64,000 nucleotides of DNA from positions 169,158 through 233,157 of the forward strand of contig PLME01000004.1 in NCBI GenBank assembly GCA_003142375.1. The letters are read 5' to 3'. The notes under the pieces were generated by a model. The model saw nothing but the letters and a program-made list of their open reading frames with translations. It was not told the origin of the DNA and ran no database searches. The stretch is from Dehalococcoidia bacterium. GTDB lineage: Bacteria; Chloroflexota; Dehalococcoidia; GIF9; UBA5629. Position numbers and translations under genes: made by a program. This document shows positions 17,301 to 26,575 of this stretch, in pieces; the first letter of the stretch is position 1; the number at the start of each line of letters is the position of its first letter.

Positions 17301-18773
17301 ATGCTGAAAAAGGATGAAATGAAAAAGAAACTGACCACCGCCGCCGGCGCCCCTGTCGTAGACAATCAAAACACGATGACTGCCGGTCCCAGAGGCCCCG
17401 CGCTCTTACAGGATATCTGGTTCCTGGAAAAACTCGGCCATTTTGACCGTGAGGTTATACCGGAACGGCGCATGCACGCTAAGGGTTCTGGCGCCTATGG
17501 TACATTTACAGTTACTCACAATGTTACCCGCTATACCAAAGCCAAAATCTTTTCCAAGGTGGGTAAAAAGACCGACCTCTTCATTCGCTTTTCGACCGTG
17601 GCTGGTGAACGTGGCGCTGCCGATGCCGAACGTGATATCCGTGGCTTCGCCATGAAGTTCTATACCGATGAAGGCAACTGGGACCTGGTGGGCAACAATA
17701 CGCCCGTATTCTTCCTGCGCGACCCGCTCAAATTTCCTGACCTCAATCACGCTGTTAAGCGGGACCCGCGTACCAACTTGAGAAGCGCCAAAAACAACTG
17801 GGACTTCTGGACTTCGCTTCCGGAAGCACTGCACCAGGTCACCATCGTCATGAGCGACCGCGGTATCCCTTATTCTTTCCGCCATATGCATGGCTTCGGC
17901 AGCCACACCTTCAGCCTTATCAATGCTAAAAATGAAAGGTTTTGGGTTAAGTTTCACCTGAAAACACAACAGGGTATTCGCAACCTGACTGATGCAGAAG
18001 CTGAAGCGATCATAGGTAAGGACCGCGAAAGCAACCAGCGTGACCTGTATCAAAGTATCGAAAAGGGCGATTATCCACGCTGGACTATGTATTTCCAGAT
18101 AATGCCGGAAAAAGAGGCTGCTAAATGCCCCTATAATCCCTTTGATCTGACTAAGGTCTGGTTCCACAAGGATTATCCTTTGATGGAAGTGGGCGTGCTT
18201 GAACTCAACCGCAACCCCGAAAACTACTTTGCCGAAGTGGAACAGGCAGCTTTCAATCCGGCCAATATCGTTCCGGGTATCGGTTTCTCTCCTGATAAGA
18301 TGCTGCAGGGCAGGCTTTTCTCCTATGGCGATGCTCAACGTTACCGCCTGGGAGTCAATCATCACTTGATCCCGGTCAATGCCCCGCGCTGCCCGGTTCA
18401 TAGCTATCACCGCGATGGCACCATGCGGGTTGACGGCAATTATGGCAGTACGCTGGCTTACGAACCAAACAGCTATGGTGAGTGGCAGGAACAGCCCTCT
18501 TTTGCCGAGCCACCTCTTGGCTTGAAAGGCGCCGCTGACCACTGGAATTTTCGTGAGGATGATGATGATTACTTTACTCAGCCGGGCCTCCTCTTCCGCC
18601 TAATGAGCCCCAAGCAGAAGGCGGTACTCTTTGCAAATACCGCTCGAGCTATAGGCGATGCGCCCCAGGAAGTCAAAATCAGACATATTGGCAACTGCCT
18701 GAAGGCCGACAAGGCTTATGGCCACGGTGTCGCTCAAGCGCTGGGTATTCCTCTTAGTAAAGTCCCAAAATAA
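17301..18773 (+). CDS. Monofunctional haem catalase (490 aa)
   Basis: Converts hydrogen peroxide to water and oxygen. The length suits a small-subunit (clade 3-like) catalase. Active-site His lies in [14 protein letters not shown], distal Asn in [13 protein letters not shown], and the proximal haem Tyr in [15 protein letters not shown] place the start at ATG 17301 because GAGGAGG lies 6-13 bases upstream; a TTG at 17271 in the same frame is less likely. It stands as a single gene with a palindrome upstream, suggesting its own regulation. Confidence 0.97.
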   Translation: MLKKDEMKKKLTTAAGAPVVDNQNTMTAGPRGPALLQDIWFLEKLGHFDREVIPERRMHAKGSGAYGTFTVTHNVTRYTKAKIFSKVGKKTDLFIRFSTVAGERGAADAERDIRGFAMKFYTDEGNWDLVGNNTPVFFLRDPLKFPDLNHAVKRDPRTNLRSAKNNWDFWTSLPEALHQVTIVMSDRGIPYSFRHMHGFGSHTFSLINAKNERFWVKFHLKTQQGIRNLTDAEAEAIIGKDRESNQRDLYQSIEKGDYPRWTMYFQIMPEKEAAKCPYNPFDLTKVWFHKDYPLMEVGVLELNRNPENYFAEVEQAAFNPANIVPGIGFSPDKMLQGRLFSYGDAQRYRLGVNHHLIPVNAPRCPVHSYHRDGTMRVDGNYGSTLAYEPNSYGEWQEQPSFAEPPLGLKGAADHWNFREDDDDYFTQPGLLFRLMSPKQKAVLFANTARAIGDAPQEVKIRHIGNCLKADKAYGHGVAQALGIPLSKVPK

Positions 18774-18847
18774 GGATAGTGTTTAACTTCTATAGCCTGA
18801 TGATAAAAGGAATGAGGCTCGTTTCTTAGCGATTCAAGGGGGCTGCA

Positions 18848-19435
18848 ATGACACTGGCTGACAAATTGCTTCATCGGCAGGGCACCTGTCCCTGGTGGGT
18901 TTGCTTCACTTTCGATAACCCAATGCGCAGAAAGCTGCAAAACCCTGAGAAGATACTACAGGGCCTGGTGAAGGAAGGGCAAACTGTCTATGACATAGGT
19001 TGCGGCATGGGATATTTCTCCCTGACGCTGGCGCGCATGGTGGGCAAGGCGGGAACAGTGATATGCGTAGATCTGCAGAAGGAGATGCTGTCGGCAGCCG
19101 GGCGCAGGGCGGAACGGGCCGGCCTTGATGACCGGATCAGGTTGAAACAATGCAGTCCACAAAGCCTTGAATTGGACGGTATTGCAGATTTCGCACTGGC
19201 ATTCTGGATGGTGCATGAGGTACCCGACAAGCAGCGGTTCCTGGGTGAGATAAATCGAGCACTCAAGCCGGGCGGGACCCTGCTGCTGGTTGAGCCGACA
19301 ATATTAAACCACGTGACCAGACAGGGCTTTAATGCCACTGTCGCAACTGCGCGGTCTGTCGGGTTTGAAGTAGTGGGAGAACCGAATGTGCGATTTAGCA
19401 TGGCAGTGCTCTTGAGAGCGACAACACCTTCGTAG
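18848..19435 (+). CDS. Class I SAM-dependent methyltransferase (195 aa)
   Basis: Methyltransf_11-type fold: motif I VYDIGCGMGYFS (about 47-58), acidic motif II VICVDLQ, a DFALAFWMVHE segment, and LKPGGTLLLVEP as motif III. Substrate unknown; a short N-terminal CPWW element with two aromatic residues could contribute to substrate binding. 74 bases after the catalase stop, same strand. Confidence 0.9.
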   Translation: MTLADKLLHRQGTCPWWVCFTFDNPMRRKLQNPEKILQGLVKEGQTVYDIGCGMGYFSLTLARMVGKAGTVICVDLQKEMLSAAGRRAERAGLDDRIRLKQCSPQSLELDGIADFALAFWMVHEVPDKQRFLGEINRALKPGGTLLLVEPTILNHVTRQGFNATVATARSVGFEVVGEPNVRFSMAVLLRATTPS

Positions 19436-19436
19436 C

Positions 19437-19562
19437 ATGCGGGCAAATCCATTTATAAAACAAATTGATGAACAGGCGCTTGAATTATGTTCTTTGCTCA
19501 GAGAAAAACCTAAAAATTTCATTGATAAATTCAGACCATCGGCCACCGGTGCCAGCAACTAG
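19437..19562 (+). CDS. Possible small ORF (41 aa)
   Basis: An ATG one base after the methyltransferase stop opens a 41-residue frame beginning MRANPFIKQIDEQALE. There is no ribosome site of its own, so it would need coupling. It may be a decayed gene end. Confidence 0.25.
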   Translation: MRANPFIKQIDEQALELCSLLREKPKNFIDKFRPSATGASN

Positions 19563-19660
19563 GCCCCGGTTTCACTAACGTCGTTGCATCGATAGTAAAA
19601 GGAGTAGTAGAATGACGGCTGCTCCGAGAGCCGGACTCACCTTAATCAGGACATAAGAAA

Positions 19661-20320
19661 GTGATACACAATATTTTAGCCCTATTTGCAACAACAGAAG
19701 TATTTATATATGTCTTCGTAGAGCTCATTGTTCACATTGAATCCGTCCGGAGGGTGCTTTCCAGGATAGCCAGCCGTTATGACAAAATTTTTTTCATGTC
19801 AATTTTTGGTGCATTTTCTATATTTGGCACCTACACCGGCATTGAGTTGCCCGGGGGAGCAATAAGCAGCATCAGGGATCTCGGTCCGATGGTGGCCGGA
19901 CTGGTGGCCGGCCCTGTGGTCGGCCTGGGGGCCGGGTTGATCGGTGGTATACAGCGCTATTTTCTTGGCGGATTTACCGCCGTTCCGTGCGGACTGGCCA
20001 CCGTCCTAGCCGGTTTGATCGGCGGCATAGTTTACCTTATCAATAAGAAGAAGCTGGTAGGAATCTTTTTTGCCATATTTGCGGCCGTCTTCGTCGAAGT
20101 TATCCATGGCGCACTGGCGCTTTTAATCGCCCGGCCGTTTGACGATGCTTTTGAGGTTGTCCGTACGGCTATTCCCGCCATGATGGTAGCCAACGGTATG
20201 GGAGCTGCCATAAGTATTATCGTCCTGGAACGTGCATTAAAGGAGCTTAAAACGGGCAAGCCAGCAGAAGGGCCAAATAAAACCGTCAACGATATTGAAA
20301 GCGGAGACATCGAGTCATAA
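19661..20320 (+). CDS. 5TM LytS-type receptor domain protein without kinase (219 aa)
   Basis: Six hydrophobic segments. Residues about 55-185 match the 5TM-5TMR_LYT sensor domain (GIELPGGAISSIRDLGP; GPVVGLGAGLIGG). In LytS-type kinases this domain is followed by GAF and histidine kinase modules; here the gene stops after a short polar tail. Starts at GTG 19661 with AGGA upstream. The 3' end abuts a tRNA 3' relic at 20321, so the tail may have been altered by integration. Confidence 0.82.
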   Translation: MIHNILALFATTEVFIYVFVELIVHIESVRRVLSRIASRYDKIFFMSIFGAFSIFGTYTGIELPGGAISSIRDLGPMVAGLVAGPVVGLGAGLIGGIQRYFLGGFTAVPCGLATVLAGLIGGIVYLINKKKLVGIFFAIFAAVFVEVIHGALALLIARPFDDAFEVVRTAIPAMMVANGMGAAISIIVLERALKELKTGKPAEGPNKTVNDIESGDIES

Positions 20321-20357
20321 GACATGGGCATGGGTTCAATCCCAGCCACCTCCACCA
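20321..20357 (+). repeat. tRNA 3'-end relic F4
   Basis: Has a T-arm (GGG TTCAAT CCC) and acceptor strand CACCTCC, A, CCA, with CATAA just upstream, but no 5' half. It differs from F1-F3, so another tRNA was the target. The T-arm is one base short, indicating decay. A recombinase tail relic lies 575 bases downstream. Confidence 0.6.
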
Positions 20358-20438
20358 ATCCTCCTAAAATCCCCATATCCCGACAAGGGATCCGTCAGAA
20401 TCATAAATACCGCTTCAGAGCTATTATGCCATCTCAAA

Positions 20439-20897
20439 CTATTTCCGGTCGTCTAAACGCCGGTATATTTTTTCAACTTTCTCGTTTAGATTCTCCAGAT
20501 GTTGCAGAATAGTTTCAATCTCCCTTTCTGCTTCAATGTTTATTTCATAGTCCGAATTGGCTTTTTTCTCAGCGTGGCGACCCTGGAGATTCTGGCCTAT
20601 CATTATCAATGGCATAAGGAAGATCTGAATCATATTGGAGATAAAAAGCCATAAGACAAAAGCAGGCAAAGGATCAAATCTTAATTCAACAGGCGCAAAT
20701 GCATTCCAGGAAAGCCAAAAAATAGTCCATACAAAAATAATGAAGAAAAATCCCATTGTGCCGATGCGTTCGGTAATCCAAAGTGCAATCCGGTCAAGAT
20801 AAGTCAGGCTTTTTCTATGTTCAATGTTTACGTTACTTATTTGTTTACGTAACTTCTTAAGCTCATCAAGCGAAAGGGGTGATTTTTGTTTCTCCAT
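20439..20897 (-). CDS. DUF1003 membrane protein (152 aa)
   Basis: Two TM segments (about 50-68 and 80-105) framed by the DUF1003 pattern: DRIALWITERIGTMGFF, then FDPLPAFVLWLF, and a C-terminal coiled coil (about 115-150). The family is common in bacteria and uncharacterised. No clear ribosome site. Confidence 0.88.
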   Translation of the reverse strand: MEKQKSPLSLDELKKLRKQISNVNIEHRKSLTYLDRIALWITERIGTMGFFFIIFVWTIFWLSWNAFAPVELRFDPLPAFVLWLFISNMIQIFLMPLIMIGQNLQGRHAEKKANSDYEINIEAEREIETILQHLENLNEKVEKIYRRLDDRK

Positions 20898-20931
20898 TGG
20901 CTATAGTCTAGTATATTCTGGAAGATTTGAA

Positions 20932-21000
20932 AATTGCTGTCAGGCTGTGGGATGCTACGATTCAGTGGCGGCGCATAAGAGGTTTAGTCCGGTGGATGGA
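20932..21000 (+). pseudogene. Recombinase 3'-tail relic R5
   Basis: About 69 bases encode CQAVGCYDSVAAHKRFSPVDG in frame, matching the recombinase C-terminus; nothing upstream matches. Confidence 0.7.
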
Positions 21001-21089
21001 TTGTGGAAATCGTGGATGGATTACCAACTATATAAACTATATATGCATCCAATGTATGGAGGCTTCTTAGCGAATGATATAATTAAATC

Positions 21090-21641
21090 ATGGATCCAGA
21101 AAAACCAAATAATTTGCATGATTCTCTCAATCTCTTCACATATAGGGAAAACTGGATTAGTCGAGATGGGAGAACCGTAATATTAAGATCAATAACATCA
21201 AAAGATAAGCGAATAGAGAAAGAGCTTATTAACGGACTGTCAATTCAATCATCTAACTACAGATTCTTCCACGTGCTTAAAGAGGCCACTGAGGAAATGG
21301 TCAATCAATTTTGCGATATTGATTATAAGAATGAGATTGCTATCATAGCTGAATACAATTCAAATGATAAGAAACGAAACGTTGGTGTTGTTAGACTTTT
21401 TATTGACCCAAGTCAAAAAACCGGCGAATTTGCTATATTAGTAGCTGATAGCTTCCAGAACAGTGGTTTAGGCACGAAATTCATGGAGACATTGATTGAT
21501 ATTGGGCGTGAAAGGGGATTGAAAAGTATTTACGGCACAGTGCTGGCAGACAATGACAGAATGCTGACTCTGGTAAAAAAGTTCGATTTTAATATTGGCA
21601 CAAATTCATCCGGTGAAATAAGAATTGACCGGCAACTTTAG
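21090..21641 (+). CDS. GNAT-family N-acetyltransferase (183 aa)
   Basis: Residues about 25-175 form a GNAT fold similar to the acetyltransferase domain of protein-lysine acetyltransferases attached to NDP-forming acyl-CoA synthetases (RFFHVLKE; FAILVADSFQNSGLGTKF). NSGLGTKFM is the acetyl-CoA pyrophosphate loop. Substrate unknown; protein lysine acetylation is a guess. AT-rich and adjacent to recombinase relic R5. Confidence 0.85.
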   Translation: MDPEKPNNLHDSLNLFTYRENWISRDGRTVILRSITSKDKRIEKELINGLSIQSSNYRFFHVLKEATEEMVNQFCDIDYKNEIAIIAEYNSNDKKRNVGVVRLFIDPSQKTGEFAILVADSFQNSGLGTKFMETLIDIGRERGLKSIYGTVLADNDRMLTLVKKFDFNIGTNSSGEIRIDRQL

Positions 21642-21808
21642 GACTTAGGCCCGAGCCTACTCCTTCATCAAAATATCATAACTATTTAACTTTCTCCCTT
21701 CTTATTTTATTACTAATCCATATCTCGCATGATAGGATTTCCGCAGTTGCTATTAGTGACTGATACATGTAGATGTCGCAGACAACATATTATTTGGAGG
21801 TGACTAAA

Positions 21809-22201
21809 TTGAAAAGGTTCGTTTTTCTTTCTTTATCACTACTATTGCTACTGATACTCATCCCGGGTTGTACCACAGTTCAAACTCCGCCATCAGCGAC
21901 TACCCCACCGGCAGGAGCGCAACCGGAAAGAACTCCACCGGTTATCATATTCAGCAGTAATCTTAACTCCGATAACACGTCAACTCTGTCATGGAATGTG
22001 GCAGGGGCTGACCAGGTGAGCATAGACCAGAATATCGGTATTGTTAATGCGGCGGGGACCAAGGTAGTAGCACCGGCAACACCCACTGTTTATACTCTAA
22101 CTGCCACTTACGCAAAGGGGAATTGGACCAACGATATTGGTACCGTTACCAAATTAGTGACGGTTCAGGCCTCGGTCTCAAGTACTCCCTGGGTTAAATG
22201 A
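21809..22201 (+). CDS. Lipoprotein with one bacterial Ig-like domain (130 aa)
   Basis: I choose TTG 21809, since GGAGGT lies 10 bases upstream and the next residues form a lipoprotein signal peptide (LLLILIPGC). Residues about 40-115 are an Ig-like unit (FSSNLNSDNTSTLSWNV, then VSIDQNIG). It is the shorter of two tandemly duplicated loci; the other is at 22890-23570. Confidence 0.85.
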   Translation: MKRFVFLSLSLLLLLILIPGCTTVQTPPSATTPPAGAQPERTPPVIIFSSNLNSDNTSTLSWNVAGADQVSIDQNIGIVNAAGTKVVAPATPTVYTLTATYAKGNWTNDIGTVTKLVTVQASVSSTPWVK

Positions 22202-22204
22202 TGC

Positions 22205-22478
22205 GGTATCGACTAAAAACGGCCTTGTTAATATTACAAGGTTATGAACGTGTCGATGTCGCAACGGTCCCGGCACAGCGACTTACAGGTGGGAAAGAGA
22301 AGACCTCAGATATAGCGATACCCAAAGCATCACCTTTAACGCAGCCGGTACACAAACAACAACGATGCAGTGGAATTTTGGTGAAACGTCTTCCGGTTGG
22401 ATTCGTGTTCACATGTTGATTCCCAGTGAAATAACTTCGGTTCCGGTATATTACACACTCAATTGTAGTGGTGGCTGA
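22205..22478 (+). pseudogene. Decayed secreted-domain remnant, frameshifted
   Basis: The frame ending at TGA 22476-22478 encodes a plausible beta domain (GPGTATYRWERED, then SITFNAAGTQTTTMQWNFG, ending YYTLNCSGG), but upstream of about 22255 it is closed by a stop and the coding signal shifts frame. It probably once continued the lipoprotein or formed a separate domain. Confidence 0.6.
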
Positions 22479-22535
22479 TCGTTAGTGAAGGCATAATTGT
22501 GGGTGTCCGCATGGCTATGATCAGGAGAAACTGAA

Positions 22536-22580
22536 TTTGCCGCCATTGGGAGCCACAAAGTCATCCCCAATGGCAGCAAA
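22536..22580. other. Hairpin, 15-bp stem with one mismatch
   Basis: TTTGCCGCCATTGGG pairs with CCCAATGGCAGCAAA across 15 bases. There is no long T-run. A related, less perfect hairpin lies at 23673-23716 after the second copy of the locus, so it belongs to the duplicated unit. It could be a terminator or a processing element. Confidence 0.55.
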
Positions 22581-22889
22581 TCTAATCCAGAAATTAAGGT
22601 GTTCAGCTCCGTGACCGGAGAGCAAAGTTTGGCTCCGCTACGGATTATCCCTTTTATTATTCCTGGCGGGTTTGTTTCCCAAAGGATTTAGAACGAAGGA
22701 GCAGACTTCGTAAAATATCATAACTATTCAACTATATGCCTTCCTATTATATTACTAATCCACATCTCGCATGATAAGATTTTTGTAATTGCCAGTAGTG
22801 ACCGACACGTCTCTATAACAGGCAACAGTCCATACAAAGATTAAGGACGTGTCGATATCGCAGGCAACATATTTTTGGAGGAAACTACA

Positions 22890-23570
22890 TTGAAAAAGTT
22901 TGTTTTTCTTTCTTTATCACTATTATTATTACTGATTCTCATCCCGAGCTGTATAACAGTTCAACCTCAGGCATCAGTGAATACACTACCGGCTGGACAG
23001 CCTTCGGTTATTGGAACCTTTAGCAGCAGTCCATCTACGATCAATCCGGGTGGCACTTCAACTCTGTCATGGAGTGTGACGGGAGCTAACTCCGTAAGTA
23101 TAGACCAGGGTATTGGTCTGGTTAATGCTGCTGGTACCAGGACAATCGCGCCGGCTTCAACCACTGTTTATACTATTAGTGCTACCAACTACGCCGGCAC
23201 AATTACCCAATCAGCGGTGACTACGGTCAACGCACCGGCCGCCGGCTCCGTAGTCTATTATAACAATGGCTCTACCTCAATAGACGGTGCAACAAGGGTG
23301 CCAGCGGTTATCACAGAATTCAGCAGTAATCTTAATTCCGATGGCACGTCAACTCTGTCCTGGAATGTGACTGGAGCTGATACTGTGAGTATAGACCAGT
23401 ATATAGGTATGGTTAATGCTGTGGGGACCAGGATAGTGTCACCTGCCGCATCCACTCTGTATACCCTAACTGCTACTTGGGCAAAGGGGAATTCTACCAA
23501 CGATATTGGGCTTATTACCAGATCAGTTAGCACGGTCCACTCGGGCTCAAATACTCCATGGGTTCAATAA
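22890..23570 (+). CDS. Lipoprotein with two bacterial Ig-like domains (226 aa)
   Basis: TTG 22890 has TTGGAGGA upstream and begins a signal peptide with lipobox LIPSC. Two Ig-like repeats follow (about 35-115 and 140-220): GGTSTLSWSVTGA and DGTSTLSWNVTGA, each with VSIDQ and a TVYTIS/TLYTLT strand. This type of repeat is frequent in surface proteins of Chloroflexota. Likely surface adhesion or structure. Paralogue of 21809-22201, with homologous upstream DNA. Confidence 0.88.
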   Translation: MKKFVFLSLSLLLLLILIPSCITVQPQASVNTLPAGQPSVIGTFSSSPSTINPGGTSTLSWSVTGANSVSIDQGIGLVNAAGTRTIAPASTTVYTISATNYAGTITQSAVTTVNAPAAGSVVYYNNGSTSIDGATRVPAVITEFSSNLNSDGTSTLSWNVTGADTVSIDQYIGMVNAVGTRIVSPAASTLYTLTATWAKGNSTNDIGLITRSVSTVHSGSNTPWVQ

Positions 23571-23672
23571 TGCAGTCTCGAGCAAAATCGACTTTACCAT
23601 AACGTGCGGAGGTCTATCTCAACCGAAGTAGATATTCAAACCACCTATGGGTATCATCATAGAAATTGAATA

Positions 23673-23716
23673 TGCTGCCACTGGGGGCTTTAAAGCGGTC
23701 TCCAATGGCGGCAGCA
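23673..23716. other. Imperfect hairpin just before a small gene
   Basis: TGCTGCC...GGGG pairs imperfectly with CTCCAATGGCGGCAGCA. The ribosome site of the gene at 23734 begins 5 bases after the stem, so the hairpin could affect its translation as well as end the upstream transcript. Confidence 0.45.
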
Positions 23717-23733
23717 AATAAAGGAGAAATATC

Positions 23734-23898
23734 ATGACAACACAAATTAGGTTGGACAATGGCCAGGAGAGCAAAATACGCAGGAGTCCTCCTGCAATTG
23801 ACGGGCTAAAATTTTCTTGCGCTGGAAAGGGTTGTGTAACAAAGGAGACGTGCGCAAGATGGAATCGTATCTATAAAGAAAAATACCGCAACAATTGA
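23734..23898 (+). CDS. Small Cys-containing protein (54 aa)
   Basis: The ATG at 23734 has AAAGGAG upstream. The product starts MTTQIRLDNGQESKIRRSPP and carries CAGKGCVTKETC, a three-Cys cluster that might bind metal. Basic and soluble. No family recognised. Confidence 0.6.
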   Translation: MTTQIRLDNGQESKIRRSPPAIDGLKFSCAGKGCVTKETCARWNRIYKEKYRNN

Positions 23899-23941
23899 AG
23901 ATCAAATGTGACAAGGCTTAGCTCGCGGACTTAGGAGCAGT

Positions 23942-24319
23942 CTATTTCTGATTTGGCCGAAACTCATTTTGTGCGCTGGAAATAAGTATGATTGCCGGTA
24001 TGCCGCAGGGGAAAAACGTTATTGTGCCGGCAATAGCCCCGGCGAGGGCTAATCCCCAATGCTTTCTCTTCAATGTCAACTCACCAGCTACTATAGCAAA
24101 AATGCCGATAATGGCAGCCAAGGATGCCCAGCCGGTTTATATGATGCTCATGAGCTGATATATGTTAACGGAAAAACTGGGAAATTCATGCATATCGGCA
24201 AATTTAGACATGAAGTTCAACCAAATGGTCATGAAATAAGTCCATCCCAGCCAGAACACGCCAAATATTCCGGAGACGATAGAAAGGATTCCCGCTATGC
24301 CTGCCTTATTTTGCATCAT
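23942..24319 (-). pseudogene. Four-TM-like membrane protein gene interrupted by one in-frame TAA
   Basis: From ATG 24319 the frame runs MMQNKAGIAGILS with two hydrophobic stretches, meets TAA at 24137-24139, and continues in the same frame for 64 more residues (TGWASLAAIIGIFAIVAG, LALAGAIAGTITFFPCGIPA) to TAG at 23942. Both halves look like one membrane protein. A single nonsense mutation is the simplest reading; a sequencing error or two separate products are alternatives. Confidence 0.65.
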
Positions 24320-24323
24320 TTTA

Positions 24324-24540
24324 CTACTGCTGCATTGTTGCCTGGGACTGTTGAAGTCCTTCAGGGCCAAATACAAATCCCATAATGGTGAAAAATAGCC
24401 CTACTATGGGTGTAAAATTGGCCTGTCCTTTCATAAGCTGAGCCATTAAGATATAGAAACCACCCATCGCAACATAAAAAATCGAGAACGCCCCTTGAGA
24501 TGATGGTAAGGATCCCGCCTGTTCTGGCATAGCTCGGCAT
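24324..24540 (-). pseudogene. Small membrane protein gene with a 1-base frameshift
   Basis: ATG 24540 follows GGAGGT and encodes MPSYARTGGILTIIS; near 24497 the frame shifts by one base into SIFYVAMGGFYILMA and on to TMQQ at 24324. Joining the frames gives a two-TM protein of about 71 residues. It lies directly upstream of the nonsense-interrupted gene, suggesting the pair decayed together. Confidence 0.6.
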
Positions 24541-24666
24541 AGCCACCTCCACACTATGATTTGAGACGCCGCCCTGGATTCGCCGAAATCTAATAAAAAT
24601 TATAGATGCGAATATTCTATCAGCAATAATGTGCACTGACAATACGCAGCCAACACATTAAAGTCA

Positions 24667-24879
24667 TTACCGATCCTCTGTGTTGCGTGTCCATTTGTCT
24701 TTGCTATCGTCATAAACATATTCGTTAGGATCTTCATCTAATATGGCTCTTATCTCGCCTTCATCCGTGTCCTGTCCGGTATTATCCCGGATCCGGTCCC
24801 GTATTTGATCTATTGTTAAATACAATTGATCTTCATCCAGTACATCATTTAATGCCTGTATCAAATCGCTCCTGGTCAC
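24667..24879 (-). CDS. Small acidic hypothetical protein (70 aa)
   Basis: GTG start at 24879 with GGAGGT 8 bases upstream. Predicted helical and strongly acidic; ITIDQ-like and GEIRAILDEDPNEY segments resemble winged-helix style small proteins but no family is certain. Confidence 0.7.
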   Translation of the reverse strand: MTRSDLIQALNDVLDEDQLYLTIDQIRDRIRDNTGQDTDEGEIRAILDEDPNEYVYDDSKDKWTRNTEDR

Positions 24880-24904
24880 TGTCTTCTACCTCCGAATTTA
24901 AGGG

Positions 24905-25441
24905 CTAAGGGGCAATCCATGTCTCACTGGTAACGGCGGGAATGGAATCACCGACTTTGGATGGTACCATGTGCAGGTTATATGAAATTGCTTGTGAGGA
25001 GGAGTTCTTTATCACATAGCTGAAGCTGGTTACATTCGAAGTGTAGCCCAACCTGGCGCTGCTCTGGGGGGCTGGAATTTGCACAGCAATACCGTTTATA
25101 TCCAGCGATACATTATCACTGGGCAAATATTCGAACCAGAAATCTATTGGTTTTTGGGCATTTACCTGGCGTTCTTCTGTGTAGCCGGGTGGCATGCCGA
25201 TCGAAAATACGCTGTTAGCCGCAGTGATCGTAACCTGCCGTACTGTGGGGTTATTGGGCTGCACGGGAGATTGGACCTGGGGCGGGGTGGGTGGTTGCGC
25301 TATCTCCTGCCCGCCCGGTTTTTCTGGCCCCGAATAGACCTTTATATCCCCCTGCAATGGGTTACAGGCAAATCCGGCAATGAGCACTATAGCTGTCAGC
25401 ATGAACGCAGTGAGTGACCGGATAAGCGTTGTTGTCATCAT
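24905..25441 (-). CDS. Lipoprotein, Pro-rich linker and beta domain (178 aa)
   Basis: I choose ATG 25441 (GAAGGAG upstream) over the in-frame ATG at 25456. Signal peptide with a lipobox ending AGFAC, a Pro/Gln linker (about 35-65), then about 110 residues of beta-rich sequence. Function unknown. Confidence 0.78.
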   Translation of the reverse strand: MMTTTLIRSLTAFMLTAIVLIAGFACNPLQGDIKVYSGPEKPGGQEIAQPPTPPQVQSPVQPNNPTVRQVTITAANSVFSIGMPPGYTEERQVNAQKPIDFWFEYLPSDNVSLDINGIAVQIPAPQSSARLGYTSNVTSFSYVIKNSSSQAISYNLHMVPSKVGDSIPAVTSETWIAP

Positions 25442-25481
25442 ATTTGTCTCCTTCATCTACCGCAATACTGTGATTGATCCC

Positions 25482-26261
25482 TTACCTACTCTGTTTAAAA
25501 TGCTTAAAATACCGTTGTCTTAGTTCCGGATTCCAGTCTCTCGCTTTGAAATCAGGAAGGTAGTTACCTCTACCGGCAGAACCCATCCCTTCCGGCAGTT
25601 CATCGATCCGGTCATAGACAGATCTGCCATTTGTTGCCCTGTATGCCTCATCCATGTCTTTGAAAATACTGTTAATAGCCCGTAAATGGCTGAGGCCCTC
25701 GCGTATCCGCATGTCATACATTTTGGTAAACAGGGCTTTATGCTCTTTCATGAACCCTTGCCAGCGTAGAGTGGTTAAGTCTAACGGATGTGTCTTCTTT
25801 GAGGTTAGCTCTTCATGTCCGCCATTGTTTTTTCCTTTTTCGGAGTAGGCTTTCGTAACTATATCAATGGCCATAAACCGGCTAAACCGGTGATCTCGTA
25901 ACACATTGTACTGCTCCAATAGCTCCGGGTGATCCAGAAATATCTTAGCTACGGGCCGGCTAAATCTTTGTGAACGCTTGTCCTCAAATTGTCTGTAGGT
26001 GTCTACGGGCAATACAACATGCCTGTGTGCTTTAACCGCCGCATCTTCCCGGCCCAAAACTTCGCCATTCCACCTTTCAACATCGAGCGTGGTGGCATTA
26101 CCTTCTTCGGTGTCATGTTTTTTTGCATAGTAAACCTCGGAGACAATCTGCTTTATTTGCTCAGAAGAAATCCCGGACTGCTGAGCTGCCCTGATTTCGG
26201 ATTCAAGCCTTTCTATACGCTTTTGCTCATACCGTGAACTTGATTGCTTTACCATCGCCAT
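25482..26261 (-). CDS. Hypothetical helical protein (259 aa)
   Basis: ATG 26261 has AAGGAG at good spacing; an in-frame ATG at 26333 is less likely. Charged and mostly helical: coiled-coil N-terminus (about 10-45), then a conserved-looking middle (HVVLPVDTYRQFEDKRSQRF) and a C-terminal part rich in Arg and aromatic residues. No TM segments, no recognised family. Confidence 0.72.
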   Translation of the reverse strand: MAMVKQSSSRYEQKRIERLESEIRAAQQSGISSEQIKQIVSEVYYAKKHDTEEGNATTLDVERWNGEVLGREDAAVKAHRHVVLPVDTYRQFEDKRSQRFSRPVAKIFLDHPELLEQYNVLRDHRFSRFMAIDIVTKAYSEKGKNNGGHEELTSKKTHPLDLTTLRWQGFMKEHKALFTKMYDMRIREGLSHLRAINSIFKDMDEAYRATNGRSVYDRIDELPEGMGSAGRGNYLPDFKARDWNPELRQRYFKHFKQSR

Positions 26262-26493
26262 ATCTATACTCCTTGAGTTTTCGCTCAATTTAATTAAGAC
26301 TACAGCGAACGCTATATTAGCTGAAGCCACCAAACCTGGTGGAAGCCTTTGTCCGCTGGTGATCTTGCGTATCCAGCGGCTACTTGAATGTTACCATGCA
26401 AGAAATTGAATAGTAATATAATGGGAAAGCAAATAGTTAATAAGTTATAACATTTTAAAAAATGTGACTCATTATGCCCCTATCGAAAAAATA

Positions 26494-26521
26494 AAGGGAA
26501 GAAGTGGTGCCTTCTTCCCTT
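26494..26521 (-). terminator. Rho-independent terminator
   Basis: An 11-bp perfect stem (AAGGGAAGAAG / CTTCTTCCCTT) with a 6-base loop; on the minus strand it is followed by TTATTTTTT. It sits 55 bases after the stop of the gene at 26576. Confidence 0.8.
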
Positions 26522-26575
26522 TTGCCATGAGGATTGTTATATCTTAATATTTACTATTAAGCGTTTAAACCGAAC

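Noticed and set aside
17406..18542. Long minus-strand frame (378 codons) opposite the catalase gene
   Set aside because: It mirrors the catalase codons, has no ribosome site and shows no recognisable domain; the plus-strand gene has all catalase motifs.
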